Source: Euonymus europaeus
Taxonomy: Eukaryota > Streptophyta > Magnoliopsida > Celastrales > Celastraceae
Direction: 5' to 3'
Length of the DNA stretch: 64,000 nt
NCBI GenBank assembly: GCA_963580455.1
Contig: OY756968.1
Span: 20,553,996 to 20,617,995 of the forward strand
Shown: positions 46,081-59,400 of the stretch, piece after piece
How positions within the stretch are numbered: position 1 is the stretch's first letter
How the letters are laid out: every line of letters begins with the position of its first letter
The notes under the pieces: generated by a model
Told to the model about the DNA's origin: nothing
Database searches by the model: none
What the model saw: only the letters and a program-made list of their open reading frames with translations
Program-made: the position numbers and the translations under genes

Positions 46081-46900
46081 GCCAAATCTATTTAATGAGA
46101 ATCCACACCGGCCCAAAAGCCCACCTACCCCTCTTGCCTGTCAAAGCCCAACTGACACCCTTGCGCGCCGGCTATAACCATGGCCCATGGGATGAGAGCC
46201 CATGAAAACCTTGACTGGTAGGTTGACAGAAGTTTACACTTATAAATTAGGATCGGTATACTTATTTTAACGATGTGAGATTCTCATCACTATTTTTCAA
46301 CTTGTAAGTAATATCTTCTTGAAAGTTTTGTAGGTAGACATCAAATAATTTTTAAGATCATCAACTTTACAGAACATTATTATTATAACAAGACACTACT
46401 CTCTTGTCCCACACACCTCTAGACAAAGTTTTATATTTTATATATTACAATATTTGACATTTTAATTGAGGTGGGAGAGGTAGGACTTGGCAGTTGGCAG
46501 TGTCATCAAAATACGGTTGCCCCCACCACATTCCATGAAATAATGTTGGTGGTATTTTCTCTCTCTTTCAAAAAATAGATAAGGAAGATAAATTAAATGG
46601 TAAAAATAAAAGGAAAATACAAAAATTAATGCATAAGAAAATAAAAAATGATCCAATCAATTGTTAATTTTTTTTTAAACGGCAGAATAACACACTTCGG
46701 GTCTAGAAACCCGACTGGCCAGAGGCTTATTGGCAAGCCCAAACTTATTTTTATCTATTCGACCCAATCAGTATTTAACATGATCATATCTTTAACATGA
46801 TCATATCTGGGGTATTGTCTTTTGGAATATCGGATTATCAAGTCATCCGATAAATCTGAAAGAAAATGATATTATTTTCAAAAATATCTCTTATATTAAT
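46081..46900. other. Intergenic with repeat fragments
   Basis: Around 46250-46310 the plus-strand text ('acttataaatta', 'aacgatgtgagattctcatc') is reminiscent of LTR-derived repeats. A short tandem duplication (AACATGATCATATCT) lies at 46777-46808. No gene is recognised. Confidence 0.35.
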
Positions 46901-47717
46901 GGGATAAGGGCCGAAAAAGCCCCTCTACTTTGCAAAAAGGGTCGATTAAGAATTCATACTTTTTTTTGGACTAAATAAGCCCTTCAACTTTGGAAAACAG
47001 TATCTGTTAGCCCTTCCGTCAAATAACAGTTAATAAACAACTTATGTGACAAATAACATATGACATGGTTTTATTTTCAAAAATATAAATGAAATGTGAT
47101 ATTATGACATGACAAGCAATAATTAAAAAAAAACTTTAAATTAAAAATTTGTGGCTAACCCTAAATTCCCTCAGCCTCATTTCTTCTCTCTCCTCTCTAC
47201 ACACTAGTGATATCCCTCCGCCTCTGGCCTTCGGTGATTCTGATTTTACAACATAATTCTGCCCCCAAACCATGCTTCTATCTACTTGGCTTGAATCAAT
47301 TTATCTAGTGCTGCTTGGTATGCGAACGAGCTAGCATATTTTTTTGGGGAAGATGGAGGTTAGATGAAGTTGTCGGAGATGGAGATTGGGATGAGGTAGC
47401 TGAAGAAGGTTCAAATGCAAACCAACAATAATGCTTTTGATTTTTCTAAATGTGATATGAGGGCATTATTGAACCATTTTTGACAGGTACAATGGCTTAA
47501 ATGACCCATTTTATCAAGTACGAGGTCTTGGTTGATCTACAACGCATATAACTTCAGCAATTTAACGACAGCTTGACGGTATTCTTGACAGAATATTGTA
47601 TGAGGGGCTAAGTTATACCAAAATCCATAGTACAAGGGCTTGTTTAGGTCAAAAAATTGTAGAGGGGCTTAATCGACTCTAATCTGAAAGTACAAGAGCT
47701 CTTGCATCCCTTATCCC
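46901..47717. mobile_element. Mutator-like non-autonomous element, 817 bp
   Basis: Long, imperfect terminal inverted repeats start GGGATAAGGG at both ends and stay similar for about 80-90 bp (GCCCCTCTAC, GTCGATTAAG, AAGCCC). A 9-bp duplication flanks it with one mismatch (TATATTAAT at 46892-46900, TATATTATT at 47718-47726). No transposase is present. The interior has CT-rich and GGAGATGG-type sequence that may be captured from a host gene; I do not recognise it. Confidence 0.85.
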
Positions 47718-47872
47718 TATATTATTCAGTAATTAATTATTTATATTATATTTAATATTTGTCCGGTCAGACCCGATCTAATTAAGCGTTATGCCTAATC
47801 CCGCGGTCTGAATTAGGCATGGCAATGGGGCGGATCGAGCACGGATCAGGGGTGATCTGCTACCGCCCCGCC

Positions 47873-47934
47873 CCTCAGATCAGATGACCCAATCTGCCCC
47901 GCCCCTCAGATCAGATGACCCAATCTGCCCCGCC
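47873..47934. repeat. 31-bp tandem duplication
   Basis: Two exact copies, 47873-47903 and 47904-47934, containing CAGATCAGATGACCCAATCT, in the left end of the hAT element. Confidence 0.95.
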
Positions 47935-49044
47935 CCGGTCTGCAGGGCAGATCGAACTGATCCGCGTCTGCCCCATTGTTGATCCGCGGGGCCCCGACCC
48001 GATCCGACCCGGTAACAATTTTTTTTTATAAAAAAATACAAACATTATATTCATATCTCAAAATGACATGAATGAAGAGGTCCTGCAAAGTTAAAAACTT
48101 TTTCAAGAGTTTCAAAGCTTCATAAATTATAATCTCATAGTACTAGAATGTAACAAAAATGAATGGCTTGGACATGTCTTTTCCCCTGTTTGCTAGGTCT
48201 TATGTTCTAGAAGATGTCACATTAATTTACATCAAAAAAATGCTCTGCTTATGAGAAAATGAATGTCATTAATCTAAACTCCCTGAATATTATATACTAG
48301 GTTTGCTATTGGAAGATCAAGTTGATTTCCCATATCTGATTTCACAAGATCCTTCAATTGGTCTCTTGGGGTTGAGATACACATATGAAAGAGCAGATAG
48401 CACATTTGACTAACCGAATAAACTGGCGGCTGCCTCTGTCTCAACTTAGGTCAAGGTCCTCAAGGAAGAGCACAAGAACGGGAAAGACAAACAAATCCAG
48501 TACCAGATCGGCAGATCTAATCCACAACCCTAAAGTTTCATTAACCCAATAACCCTTTGTCCTAATTGCTTACCCTAAACTCAAACCCTAACCTATAGTC
48601 CATAATCATAAACTAAGAGAATCATAATTCACAACCCTAAAGTGTCCCAATAATCCTTTGTCCTAATTGTTTACCCTATTACTTATCCTAATCTTTCCTA
48701 ATATTATTAACATAACCATAACTTAAGAAACTCACTAAGTCTAATTGTGTATCCTAACCCTAAAGTCAAAACTCAAACCTTAAACTATAGTCCATAAATC
48801 ATAAACTTAGATAATTAGTTAATTACAAATTTACAACCCTAAACCTTTTAAAAAAAAAAATCTTAAGTCCTCAAATCAAAACAATGAAACATGCTACATA
48901 AAGTATAAAGCCTATAAAGATCTCATGATTAATAACATCATTAGTCATTTAGTCTATAAAATTTTGATATTAATACAAATATTAACTATAATACTACATA
49001 AGTAAACTACATGTGTTATATACTTATATTAATATATGTATAAA

Positions 49045-49883
49045 CAGAACTTCTCTTAGACGGACTCAACTAACGGACTCAAAATACGGACCTGTTTTCT
49101 TGTCCGTCCGATACATCTAAGAGCCCAAAATTCATTTGGTTTCCCCCTTTCTTCTTCTTTTCCCTTTCAGCCCTTCTTCTACTTTGCGGCATTCTCCTTT
49201 TCAGCCCCAAAATTCCTTCCATTTTCAGTTTCCTTCTCCTCCTTTGTAACCCAAAATTCCTTCGATATCCACTTTCATTCTTCTTCTTGCCTACGACAAT
49301 CTCTATCACGACCCACCCAAGGAGGAAAGTGAAAAATCGAAGAGCAGCCAAGATCTCCACCATCCTCGCGCCCACAAATCTCTGTGACGGCCCCAAAGCC
49401 TATTTGAACCTAGAAAACTTTGAAATTTTTGGGTGGGTCGTGACAGAGTGTTCTCATGGATCTCCTTCATCCTAGTGACAACAATCTTTGTCACGACCGA
49501 ATCATGGATTTTATTTCTACTTTAATAGAATCTTAATTATAATTTTGTTGTTGGAGAGGCAAGATGCAAAGAAGCATCTGGAAGTGCATGTTTCGAACTT
49601 GATTTCTTCAACTATAGTTCAGACTCTTGGAACCATGCTTGCTACTGCTTTATTGTAGGGTGATTTGATGATGGTTCACGAGGATGAAAGTGACAGAGAT
49701 GCTTCTCTCAATTTATCTTAGAGTTAGAGAATGCCGCAAAGTAGAAGAAGAAGGGCTGAAAGGGAAAAGAAGAAGAAAGAGGAAAACCAAAGGAATTTTG
49801 GGCTCTTAGATGTATCGGACGGACAAGAAAACAGGTCCGTATTTTGAGTCCGTTAGTTGAGTCCATCTAAGAGAAGTTCCGAT
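49045..49883. mobile_element. Foldback element with ~150-bp inverted repeats, nested in the hAT element
   Basis: Positions 49047-49200 match 49735-49880 in reverse complement with few differences (GAACTTCTCTTAGA, CGGACTCAACTAACGGACTC, CGTCCGATACATCTAAGAGC). Flanks share TGTATAAA (49037-49044 and 49884-49891). The duplication length, 8 or 9 bp, does not settle whether it is hAT- or Mutator-like; the long inverted repeats favour Mutator-like. The interior has no recognised gene. Confidence 0.8.
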
Positions 49884-50139
49884 TGTATAAATATCTTACA
49901 TCCCCTAACATATACATATTACATATCACAAAAAAAAAATATATACATATATATATAATATATTCGGGTCGGATCGCGGGGCGGATCGGATCACTGATCC
50001 CTGATCCATAACCGCCCCGATCCGCCTTCGGATCAAAAATTTTGGACCCATAACTGCCCCATTATTAACTCGGATCGGATAATATCCGCGCGGATCGGGT
50101 CGGGCGAATCGGGTACAAATGACCATCCCAAGTCTGAAT

Positions 50140-50450
50140 CTGGTAACTCAGCGAAACCAAAACCTAACGGTCCTCGCCGTTGAATAATTAAACCCTCCCA
50201 ATTATTCTTCTGTTCTCGAATTCCTCTGCATCTCCTTTTGATTTGTCTCCGAACTCGATCTGACTTTCAGCTTGGCATTATCTGATATTTTTATAGACAT
50301 GGTTTCTCTTTCTGTTTGTTGGTTGAATTTTGGTTTTCGATATGCTCGGTGTCGTGATTGATTGTGGAAATGTTAGAGGAGTAGTTTGATTGAGAGATTT
50401 GCTTCACTTTTTCTGGGTTAATAAATTGATTTTTGGAAATTCTGTGCAAA
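50140..50450 (+). promoter_or_regulatory. 5' flank and presumed leader of the PX-domain gene
   Basis: Only ~310 bp separate the hAT element from the start codon. CT-rich sequence at 50190-50260 is typical of plant leaders. No clear TATA box was fixed. Confidence 0.4.
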
Positions 50451-53400
50451 ATGAACATGCAAAAGCAAGTGACAATGCGAGACCTTGTTGAGGAAGCGAA
50501 GAAGCGGATTGTGTTCTTGGTCATATGCGTCGTTGGATTGTCCTATCTCATGTCCCGTACGTTATTTCTCGATTGAACTGATAGCTTACTTTCTTTAATT
50601 TTAGTTATTCCTTTTCTTTCTTCAAGAACTAGACAATGCATTTATTCTTATGGTCCAGTAAACTGCTTGGATCGGAGAGTTTTAATTAAGTTATTTTTGT
50701 TGCTATTAGCCATTATATGCAGGTTATTACTCTGCTCAATTGAATTACGTTTGCATACAGTTATTGCTCTTTTGATGTATTAGAAAGCATATTGGATTGT
50801 AACCAGTTATCGAGGGAAATTAGCATTGCACCAGAATATTATGCAGGGGATTAGCATCCGGGATTGTTGGTACAGTTCATTTGTTTATATATAACCTCAA
50901 TGGCTATTATGGATCAGTACAATTCATCTGTAGAGTCATATCTGTGTATTGGGCGTAGGGGTGTAAACCAGCTGAGCCGCTCATGAGCGGTTCGGCGTTC
51001 GGCTAAAAAAAAGCTCGTTCATGTTTGACTTGATTCATAAATGAGCCGAGCTTGAGCATCATAAAGCTCGGCTCGTTAAGGCTCGCGAGCTAGCTCGTTG
51101 GCTCGGCTCATAGCTCAGCTCGTTGGTTCGGCTAGATTATATATATGTAGTTATATATATATATATATGTGTATAATAGTTCCTTTGATTTCAATTTAAC
51201 ATTATTAATATGTTTGAATGTAATAAACTATTCATGTGATTTAATGTACCAGTAACTCATTAAGTATTGTTGTTATTAGTATATTACTTTTTTTTTGTAT
51301 TATTAGTATATTACCTGAGTATTAAATATTAACATGTATTTATTAAATATCATTATTATTATTGAGCTCGAGCTCGACTCATTTAGGGATTTCTCGAGCT
51401 TTTAACGAGCCAAGCTTGAGCCCTAATCGAGCTGAGCTCAAGCTTGAGCTTATCACATTTGAACCGAGCCGAGCTCGAGCTCCTCAAAGCTCAGCTCGGT
51501 TCGTTTACACCCCTAATTGGGCGGGGCTATTTTGTTGCACTATCTTTTGTTGATGTGCGGAGGTGCCTTGCCATGGTTGTTACTTGGCAAACAATTGTTT
51601 AATGCCTCTATAAGCCTTAGACGTACTTATTTGTAACTATACTTCTCAGCGTTCTCGCAGATAGTTTATTAAGCTCCATGGTACTAACTATCCATCTTAT
51701 GCTTATTTATTTGGTGGTTGTGTGTATGTCTTAGTTCATAAAAAATGAATACTTGCAAGATGAGATGATTTACTAGAAATTTTTTCCTTTTGAATCCAAT
51801 TTCTTGGAGAATACTGTCATATTATCAGCTTACAAATTTTCTAGTGACAGTTTCTTTTTATTTTTTCTTTTTAACATTTCGAACAGTCTTCTTTTGGTCT
51901 AAAGGTTAGAAGTTCGGCTACGATCATCTCTTTTGGGAATTAGTCTTAGGTGGAATTGACATCTGAAAAGTTTTGAAGTTAATAAGAAATTAAAATTCAA
52001 AAGGATATATAAGAAAAACTTTTGAATTCATAGTACTCTATTGTTTGTGGAAGCAATTTTTATGGAAATTAATTAAGCTCGTGGTTTCCACAAATACTTC
52101 ATACCTCACAAATCTTAATTGAGTGCTGGAGTATGGAATTTATTTTGTTGATTAGATTAGATGCTTCCAAAAAATTGCTAGTCGTTGATTTATCAACCTT
52201 GATTATTTAACGTGTTATCTTTTCCAATTGTGCTATACGGAAGCGCAATCTTTTTCAGTGGCATGCATACTTTGTGGCTACTTTTGGCTGTTAATTGATT
52301 TTGGTACCTTAATTAGTCATCTCATATCCCTTGTCTATAAACTTTCGCTTAGTGAATTACCAGCTATCTTTCCTTTTGAAAAAGAATTGCTGGCCATCTT
52401 TTTGGTAATTATGGGATGTTGCCTATATTTCTTCCTCTTCATGTATATTAGGGCTTAGGGGAAAATATTATTTCGAAAACTGATTTTTTTTCTAAGACTA
52501 GTTCAGACAAAAAGAATCAGACAAAAGACATGTTTAAATTTATGGCGTGTGTCAAAAAATCTGTGTTTCAGAGAAAATCTTTTTTTTTCCTTTCCCTTCC
52601 AACCTCTTTCCTTATCATAAAAGGCATCAGAAAAAAAAATTGTTTTTATTTGTTCCAAAGTTAAGAATCATATATTATCACCACGTGTATGATTACTTTA
52701 CTTAGCATTCATGGTAGAGTATAGTCTACATTTACAATTTATGTCTTAAATTCAGTTATTTGTTTCACTGGCGGCTGCTATTTGCTTTTGTTATGGGATA
52801 CCAATCTAGTTGGTTCACTTGCCCCATATTTCATTCATTTTTTTTTGTCTCTGTCAGTGACAAGTCCCTCAGTTTGGGTCAACTTGCCTGTTGCTGCCGC
52901 CTTAATCATCCTCCTTCGATATTTCTCCCTTGATTATGACATGAGAAGAAAAGCTATGACATACAATAGCAAACCTGCCACAGAAAATACATCTTCACAA
53001 AGGAAACCTGTTGATTATACTAAAATTATCGAGAAGTCTGATTGGAGAAGGAGAGTGAATTCTCCTGTTGTTGAGGATGCTATAGATCATTTTACCAGAC
53101 ATATAGTGTCTGAATGGGTGACGGATCTATGGTACTCTCGCTTAACACCTGATAAAGAAGGGCCAGAAGAACTGGTGCACATCATTAATGGTGTTCTTGG
53201 AGAAATTTCGGCTCGAATGAGGAAGATAAATCTCATTGATCTTCTGACAAGGTTGTACTTCTATAGAATCTATACCTCACCTTTTTTGCTCAAATTTGGA
53301 CTAGTTGTACTCTAATGTTTTTTAGTTGTGAATTAATCTTCCTAGATAACACAGGGATATTATTAATGTCTTATGCACCCACTTGGAGCTTTTTCGTGCT

Positions 53401-56400
53401 GCTCAAGCTAAGATTGAGAAGAAACAATCAGATTCGCTGACTGTTGAAGAGCGAGACAAGGAAATAAGGGCTGTGCTGGCTGCTGAGAACAAATTGCACC
53501 CTGCTTTGTTCTCTGCTGAAGCAGAGCATAAGGCATTTCTCTTGAACTTTTGATTTCCAAATGTGCTAATTTGTTGAATCGATAGGTCTTATTCTTGGGA
53601 AAATGATTTTATTTGCTTCCTCAATTTAGGTGATTACACTCTCTCAGTTTTTTTTCCCTCAGGTCTTGCAGCACCTGATGTATGGTCTCATATCTTTCAC
53701 ATTCAAGCCTGAAGATCTGCAGTGCTTCTTCTTTCGTCTTACCACCAGAGAGCTCCTTGCTTGTGCAGTGATGCGACCAGTCTTGAACTTAGCCAACCCA
53801 AGGTTTTATTTTTCAATTTCTTTAGCTTTTGTACTTATTTTACCTCTGCCTGGTTCCACGTTTGTCAATTTTTCATGACAGGTTCATCAACGAAAGGATT
53901 GAATCAGTTGTTTATATGAAAAAGGCTAATAAAAGAGTTACTGCCGCACAAGAAGCATCTCAGTCCAAGCCAAATGCATCTGCAAAGATCACATCTGATC
54001 GTTTTTCTAGGATTTTAGATCCTACTGTTACAGGTGTTGAACTTGTGCAGCTAAAAAATCATCAGTCTAGAACCAAATCCAATGCAGTTACAACCTCAAT
54101 GGATAATGGTAATGGAAATAATCTTGCAAAAGATCCGTTGCTTTCAATGGATACCCGATCTTCTCGTTCGGGAGAATGGGGTGACATGTTAGATCTGGTT
54201 TCTCAGAGAAAGACTGAGGCTCTTGCTCCAGAACATTTCGAAAATATGTGGACTAAAGGGAGAAATTACAGAAAGAAAGATGGGGAAAATCTGTTGATTG
54301 AGCAAATCCAGGAGAAAACCCTGGTGAATAAGCCAGTTACAATGGTTCACGCAAATGCAAATTCTAAGCCCAAGGAAAGGAATGGTGTAACCAAACTCAA
54401 TTCCTTTCAGAGTCGAGATGTTTACTCATTAGCTGCTGACCGATCTTCATTTTCTTTTTATCAAAATGATGATGAGCAAAGCCTCGTACATATGGAGGAT
54501 GTTGAATCAGTCAGTAGCTCTTATACTTCTGAAGAGGAAGACACAGGCAATGTAACAGGTCTTGATTCTCCTGGAACCAAAGTTTGGGATGGTAAAAGTA
54601 AAAAAAAATTATCTGTTTCTCACATTCATCATCCGCTTGAAAATCTCGAAGGCCATATAAGAAAGAAGAATGGTAGAAGTCACCATCATTATCAAGGAGT
54701 AACTGGGTCCCATTCTAGCAGGAAAAGGTCAAGATCAAGCAATCAGAAGCTGCATGTATGGCAAGAGGTTGAGAGAACAAGCTTCTTGTCTGGAGACGGA
54801 CAGGATATTCTAAATTCTTTAAAAGAACGGACGAAAGTTGAGGATTCTAGTGATGATTCTGAGACAGGAAGTTGGGGTAGACTTTATAGTGGAGCAATGG
54901 CTTCATCTTCTGCAGCGTCTTTGTCAAGAACCGAAGGTCATAGTTTGACTGTTAATTCCCTGCAAAGTTCTTTTGGGGATTCATTTTTTAAGTTGAGATG
55001 TGAGGTGCATACTGTATAGCTCAGTACTTTCTCTTTCTCTTGTTATTTTATTTATATTTTGTGTTATAATGTTTCGGATTATGAAAATGTTTTGAAACTC
55101 ATCTGCTGTTGCAGGTATTAGGTGCCAATATTGTGAAGAGTGGCTCTAGATCATTTGCCGTTTATTCCATTTCTGTCACAGATGTAAATAATAATAGTTG
55201 GTCAATCAAAAGAAGGTACTCGGATTAGAGTTCTGTGCTACTGATTTCTGTGTAACTGCATTTTTCTTGAACTTATTCTGCTGTAGTTCATTTCGTTTTT
55301 CCCTACAGATTTCGACATTTTGAGGAACTGCATAGGCGTCTCAAAGAGTTTCCAGAGTATCATCTTCATTTGCCACCAAAGCATTTTCTCTCGACAGGCT
55401 TAGATGTACCTGTCATTCAAGAACGGTGCAAATTGCTCGACAAGTATTTGAAGGTCAATCTATTCTACTCCTTTTCCTGCTTTTATTTTTCTTAAGTTGT
55501 TAGACTCTTGGGAAAAGAATGTAAATTTATCTGCTTTGCATTGAGGACGAGTTTTAGCACAGAGGTAAGTGCAAAAAAAGGCTTTCCATAATAGAGAAAA
55601 TCTGCCTGTGCGTCTATCCTCCACAAACTCCTCCGTTGTGACCTTGCACACTTAGTTTGACTTTCAGAGGGCTTTGTTTGGTGACCTTTCCATATGCTTC
55701 CTCAATTTTTTAAATAGTTTTTGGGATAATAAATACAAGTTCAAAGGCTGCCACCATCATTGTGCATCTGGAGAGGGTAGATATACAGTCTTAACCCGCT
55801 AGGAGATTACTTCCATGATTTGAGCCCATGACACCTAAGTTGCAAATAAGAAGATTTCCCATGGCCCCAAGGCTTACTTGCTTTTAGTATAATAAGTATG
55901 ACCTTATTTTATTTGATTAACTTAGTAAATAAGGGAAAAAATTATTGATTTAGGGTTGTTTATGTAGCAACCTATTTTAACATCCTCTTCTTACAAATAC
56001 GTTGTTGCAGTATTTCAAATTGAAGAGCTTCTTATTAAATCTTTAATTGTAAAGTTTTGCAAGCTGGAACCAAACACGTGAATTTCTTTTCTTTTCTTTT
56101 CTTTTCTTTTTTTGAATGATGAAGAAGACTTTTATTCATCAAAGAATAATTCAAAAAGGTTTCTAACCTAATAGCAAGGTGTGTGATGACTGATGAGAAC
56201 CATCTCGTTAACAAGGTCAACGCAAGACTCAATAGCAATTATACCCTTGTTATAATAGGCCCCAGTAGCAACCTTTGGGCATAGATGGTGAAGGTGAGCC
56301 TGCAAGGAAAGGGACTTCTTGGCCTAAATGGCAAGACGAATGACGAATGACAAACTCCTCAAGTAGTGGAAGGAGAGCAGAGGGATCTCTGGGCAGAGTC

Positions 56401-59400
56401 GGGGAGGCGAGTAGAGGAATGTCCTTGGCCTTGCCAAGAGTAGAGCAATGGGGCCTAGGTGGAGGGCGCCTCACTATTATGGGCTAGGCGAGGAAAGAGC
56501 TACCCTTGGCGTCGCCGCCAAGAGTGGAGGGCGGGGCAAGCACGGGATTGACGGGTCAAGCAATGGACATATGAATGGCCTAACCAATGTCATTCCACAA
56601 TTGGCCAATGTGGACAATTGGCCATCCTTAGCATAGTATAAATAAGTCATTTGCATAAAACTAGGTTTTTATCTTTTTTTTAACAATAGTATTGTCGGCA
56701 CAACCGCTTTAGGGTTTTTCCTTGTATTTCTTTTGGCAATCAGAGTACTCTTGCTCTTAGTTTGTTTGGGCTAGGCTTGAACTCTAATCAAGGTTCTTGT
56801 TTATATTTCGAGTGCTTGGAGTATTCTTGCTCCAATTAGTTTGGGCCCTAGTTGCCAGGAACGGTCAACCCCCTTCTGTCCCCCGAAATGGGATGTTTGT
56901 CCCGCAATAGGGTACACTAGCAACTAGGGACACCCAAACTGGTGTCCTAAAAATCTGCTATCATTATTTAGATTTTTTTTTTTGTTCCTTTTGATTTTGT
57001 CTCAAGCAAAATTTCAGGATACTGCTAGAACAAAGCACGACCTCAGGATTCTAAGCTAACTATAAATACCTTTAACACTTGTCACCATCTGGAAGTGTCT
57101 TGTAATGTCTCTTGTTTTCAATATGAAAGAAATGATTACTTTTTTTCTTCTTCCATTTCAATACTTTATATTTCATTCCGTATTTAGTGGTGACCTGCCA
57201 CCCGAATAACTCTTCAAACTGTGTGTTCCCAACTAGCGTACCAATTAATCATACCCCCAATGTACCAAAATTAATTAAGTGGAGTACCCCATTCCCATGC
57301 TCGTACCACGACCCAGAGCGTACTGAGTTCCTAGTAACTATGGTTTGGGCTAGTGAAGAATCCTACCTTAGGTTCGGATCTAGAGGTTGTTTGGGGTTTA
57401 GTTCAGCAAGTTATTCTATCAAATATATTGTTATTACCAGTTTTGTTCTTATAAAGGGGTTGTTTGGGTATTCTGGCATGGTGTGGATTGGTTTGGTGTT
57501 GGATTTGGAATTGGGTCCTCATCAATGTGACATTTAGCGCTTATTGCCTACGAGAAATAATTATAAACTTGCACTTTTTCTACCATGTTAATTCTTTCTG
57601 AGGTTATAAATGAAGTTTTATATCTTTCATTAAAGATTTCACTTGATGCTGTTGTTCATCAGGAACTCCTGCAGCTTCCTACGATTTCAGGAACGTTTGA
57701 AGTTTGGGACTTTCTTAGTGTTGATTCTCAGGTTTGATGATTTTGTCTTCTGTTGATGTTTGTTTTTTTCCTTCCCTTTTAAAGCATTTGGGGAAGAGGA
57801 TTAGCGATTTTCATCTTTATTTTAGAGAAAATTTCTTATCCATTAAATTGTGTAATGCAGACGTATGTGTTCTCCAGTTCGTTTTCTATCATCGAAACAT
57901 TGTCAGGTGAATTGTGTTTGATGCAGGATGTTAAATTATCAATGCTTCTTTTTCTTATTTTGACTATTCCTATCTTTTTGTGTATGCTTGGGAACTTTTT
58001 AGTTGACCTGGATGATAAACCTTCTGAAAAGGATGAAACGGTTTCAAATATTGTTCGGCCTTTAAGTGGTTCATTATCATCCACTAGGGAGCAATTGGGG
58101 ACTATGTGCAAGGAAGCTACATTGCAGACAACGAATAATTTTGTAACTGATGGCATAAGGTTAACAGCAAAAGATATATCTATTTCTCCAGGAAAAAAGC
58201 CTGGTAAAGAAAGTGTCAAGTTATTTGTGGATCCCCATGGTGATTTGGATACTAGAACACAAAAGGACAGATCATCAATCAGAAACTCAGGGAAGACTTT
58301 TGAAGGAAAAGAAAATGGAGGCAAAGACAAGGCATCAATGTTGCTTATTGACCCTATCCTTCCTACAGAGGTAATTACTGACTTAGAGCTTTACTATCTG
58401 TCTATGCATCTGTATATCCAAGTTTTCATGAAAGAGTGTAGAACTGTCACTCAATTTTACTATACACTGTGCTTTGCCGTTATATTTTGAGACCTATTCT
58501 ACATGATGCTATATTAGGTTTCGTTTCTCAATACAATTTCTTTCTTGCAGTGGGTGCCACCCAATTTAAGTGTCCCAATTCTAGATTTGGTCGATGTCAT
58601 TTTTCAACTCCAGGATGGTGGATGGATCAGGTACTTAAAGCAGAACATTTTGAAAACTTGTTCTTATATGTTAGAATAATATTGTAATGATTGTTATATT
58701 TACACTCCTTCACACAAAATTTGTGCATGACTGGCTGGTTATTTAAGCTGAATGCTAACAAATACAGGCGGAAGGCTTTCTGGGTTGCCAAACAAATACT
58801 ACAACTAGGAATGGGAGATGCCCTTGATGATTGGTTATTAGAGAAAATCCAACTGCTACGTAGGGGATCAGTGGTTGCATCAGGGATCAAGCGCATTGAG
58901 CAGGTATTTAGTGGTGCCATTTAGTTTCATCACTTTTAATATGCTTGACATAGTTTTACCATGACAAGGCATGGCCTGACACATGACCTGTTATATTATA
59001 TACTTGTATTGCGCCACACGGCATGAAAGACCACACCAATTCCCTCTCGAATAGGTATTATACAGTAAATTTTAAGTCTTAAATGGAATGTCCTTGGTAT
59101 ATCACACCATACCCATCAGGTTCTAACAACCCTATGATTTTCAAGTCAAAAAGCACTCTTGCGATTGACTTAGAATAATTAAGTTGCCTACAAATATCTA
59201 TATTGTAGAGGAAAATGTTACCTTTGTTGAACAAATAAGATATAGGATTAACAGTTTATAATGTGATATGTGTTATTGAATTGACATAGTTTTAATTACT
59301 GTTGAAAATTTGAAATGTCTGTCCATGTGCCTTCATTAAATTTTGATCTTGTGGGGTCCATAGGAGTACATGGCATTGGAAATTTTGAAAGCTCAAGCAT

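Larger units (their letters stand above)
47814..50131. mobile_element. Non-autonomous hAT element, 2,318 bp
   Basis: It is flanked by the 8-bp duplication GTCTGAAT (47806-47813 and 50132-50139). Ends are imperfect inverted repeats, TAGGCATGGCAATG against TTGGGATGGTCATT. Both terminal regions are rich in CGGATC/GATCCG phrases that contrast with the AT-rich interior. No transposase is seen. A separate foldback element (49045-49883) is nested inside. Interior 48560-48860 shows repeated 'accctaa'-type phrases. Confidence 0.85.
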
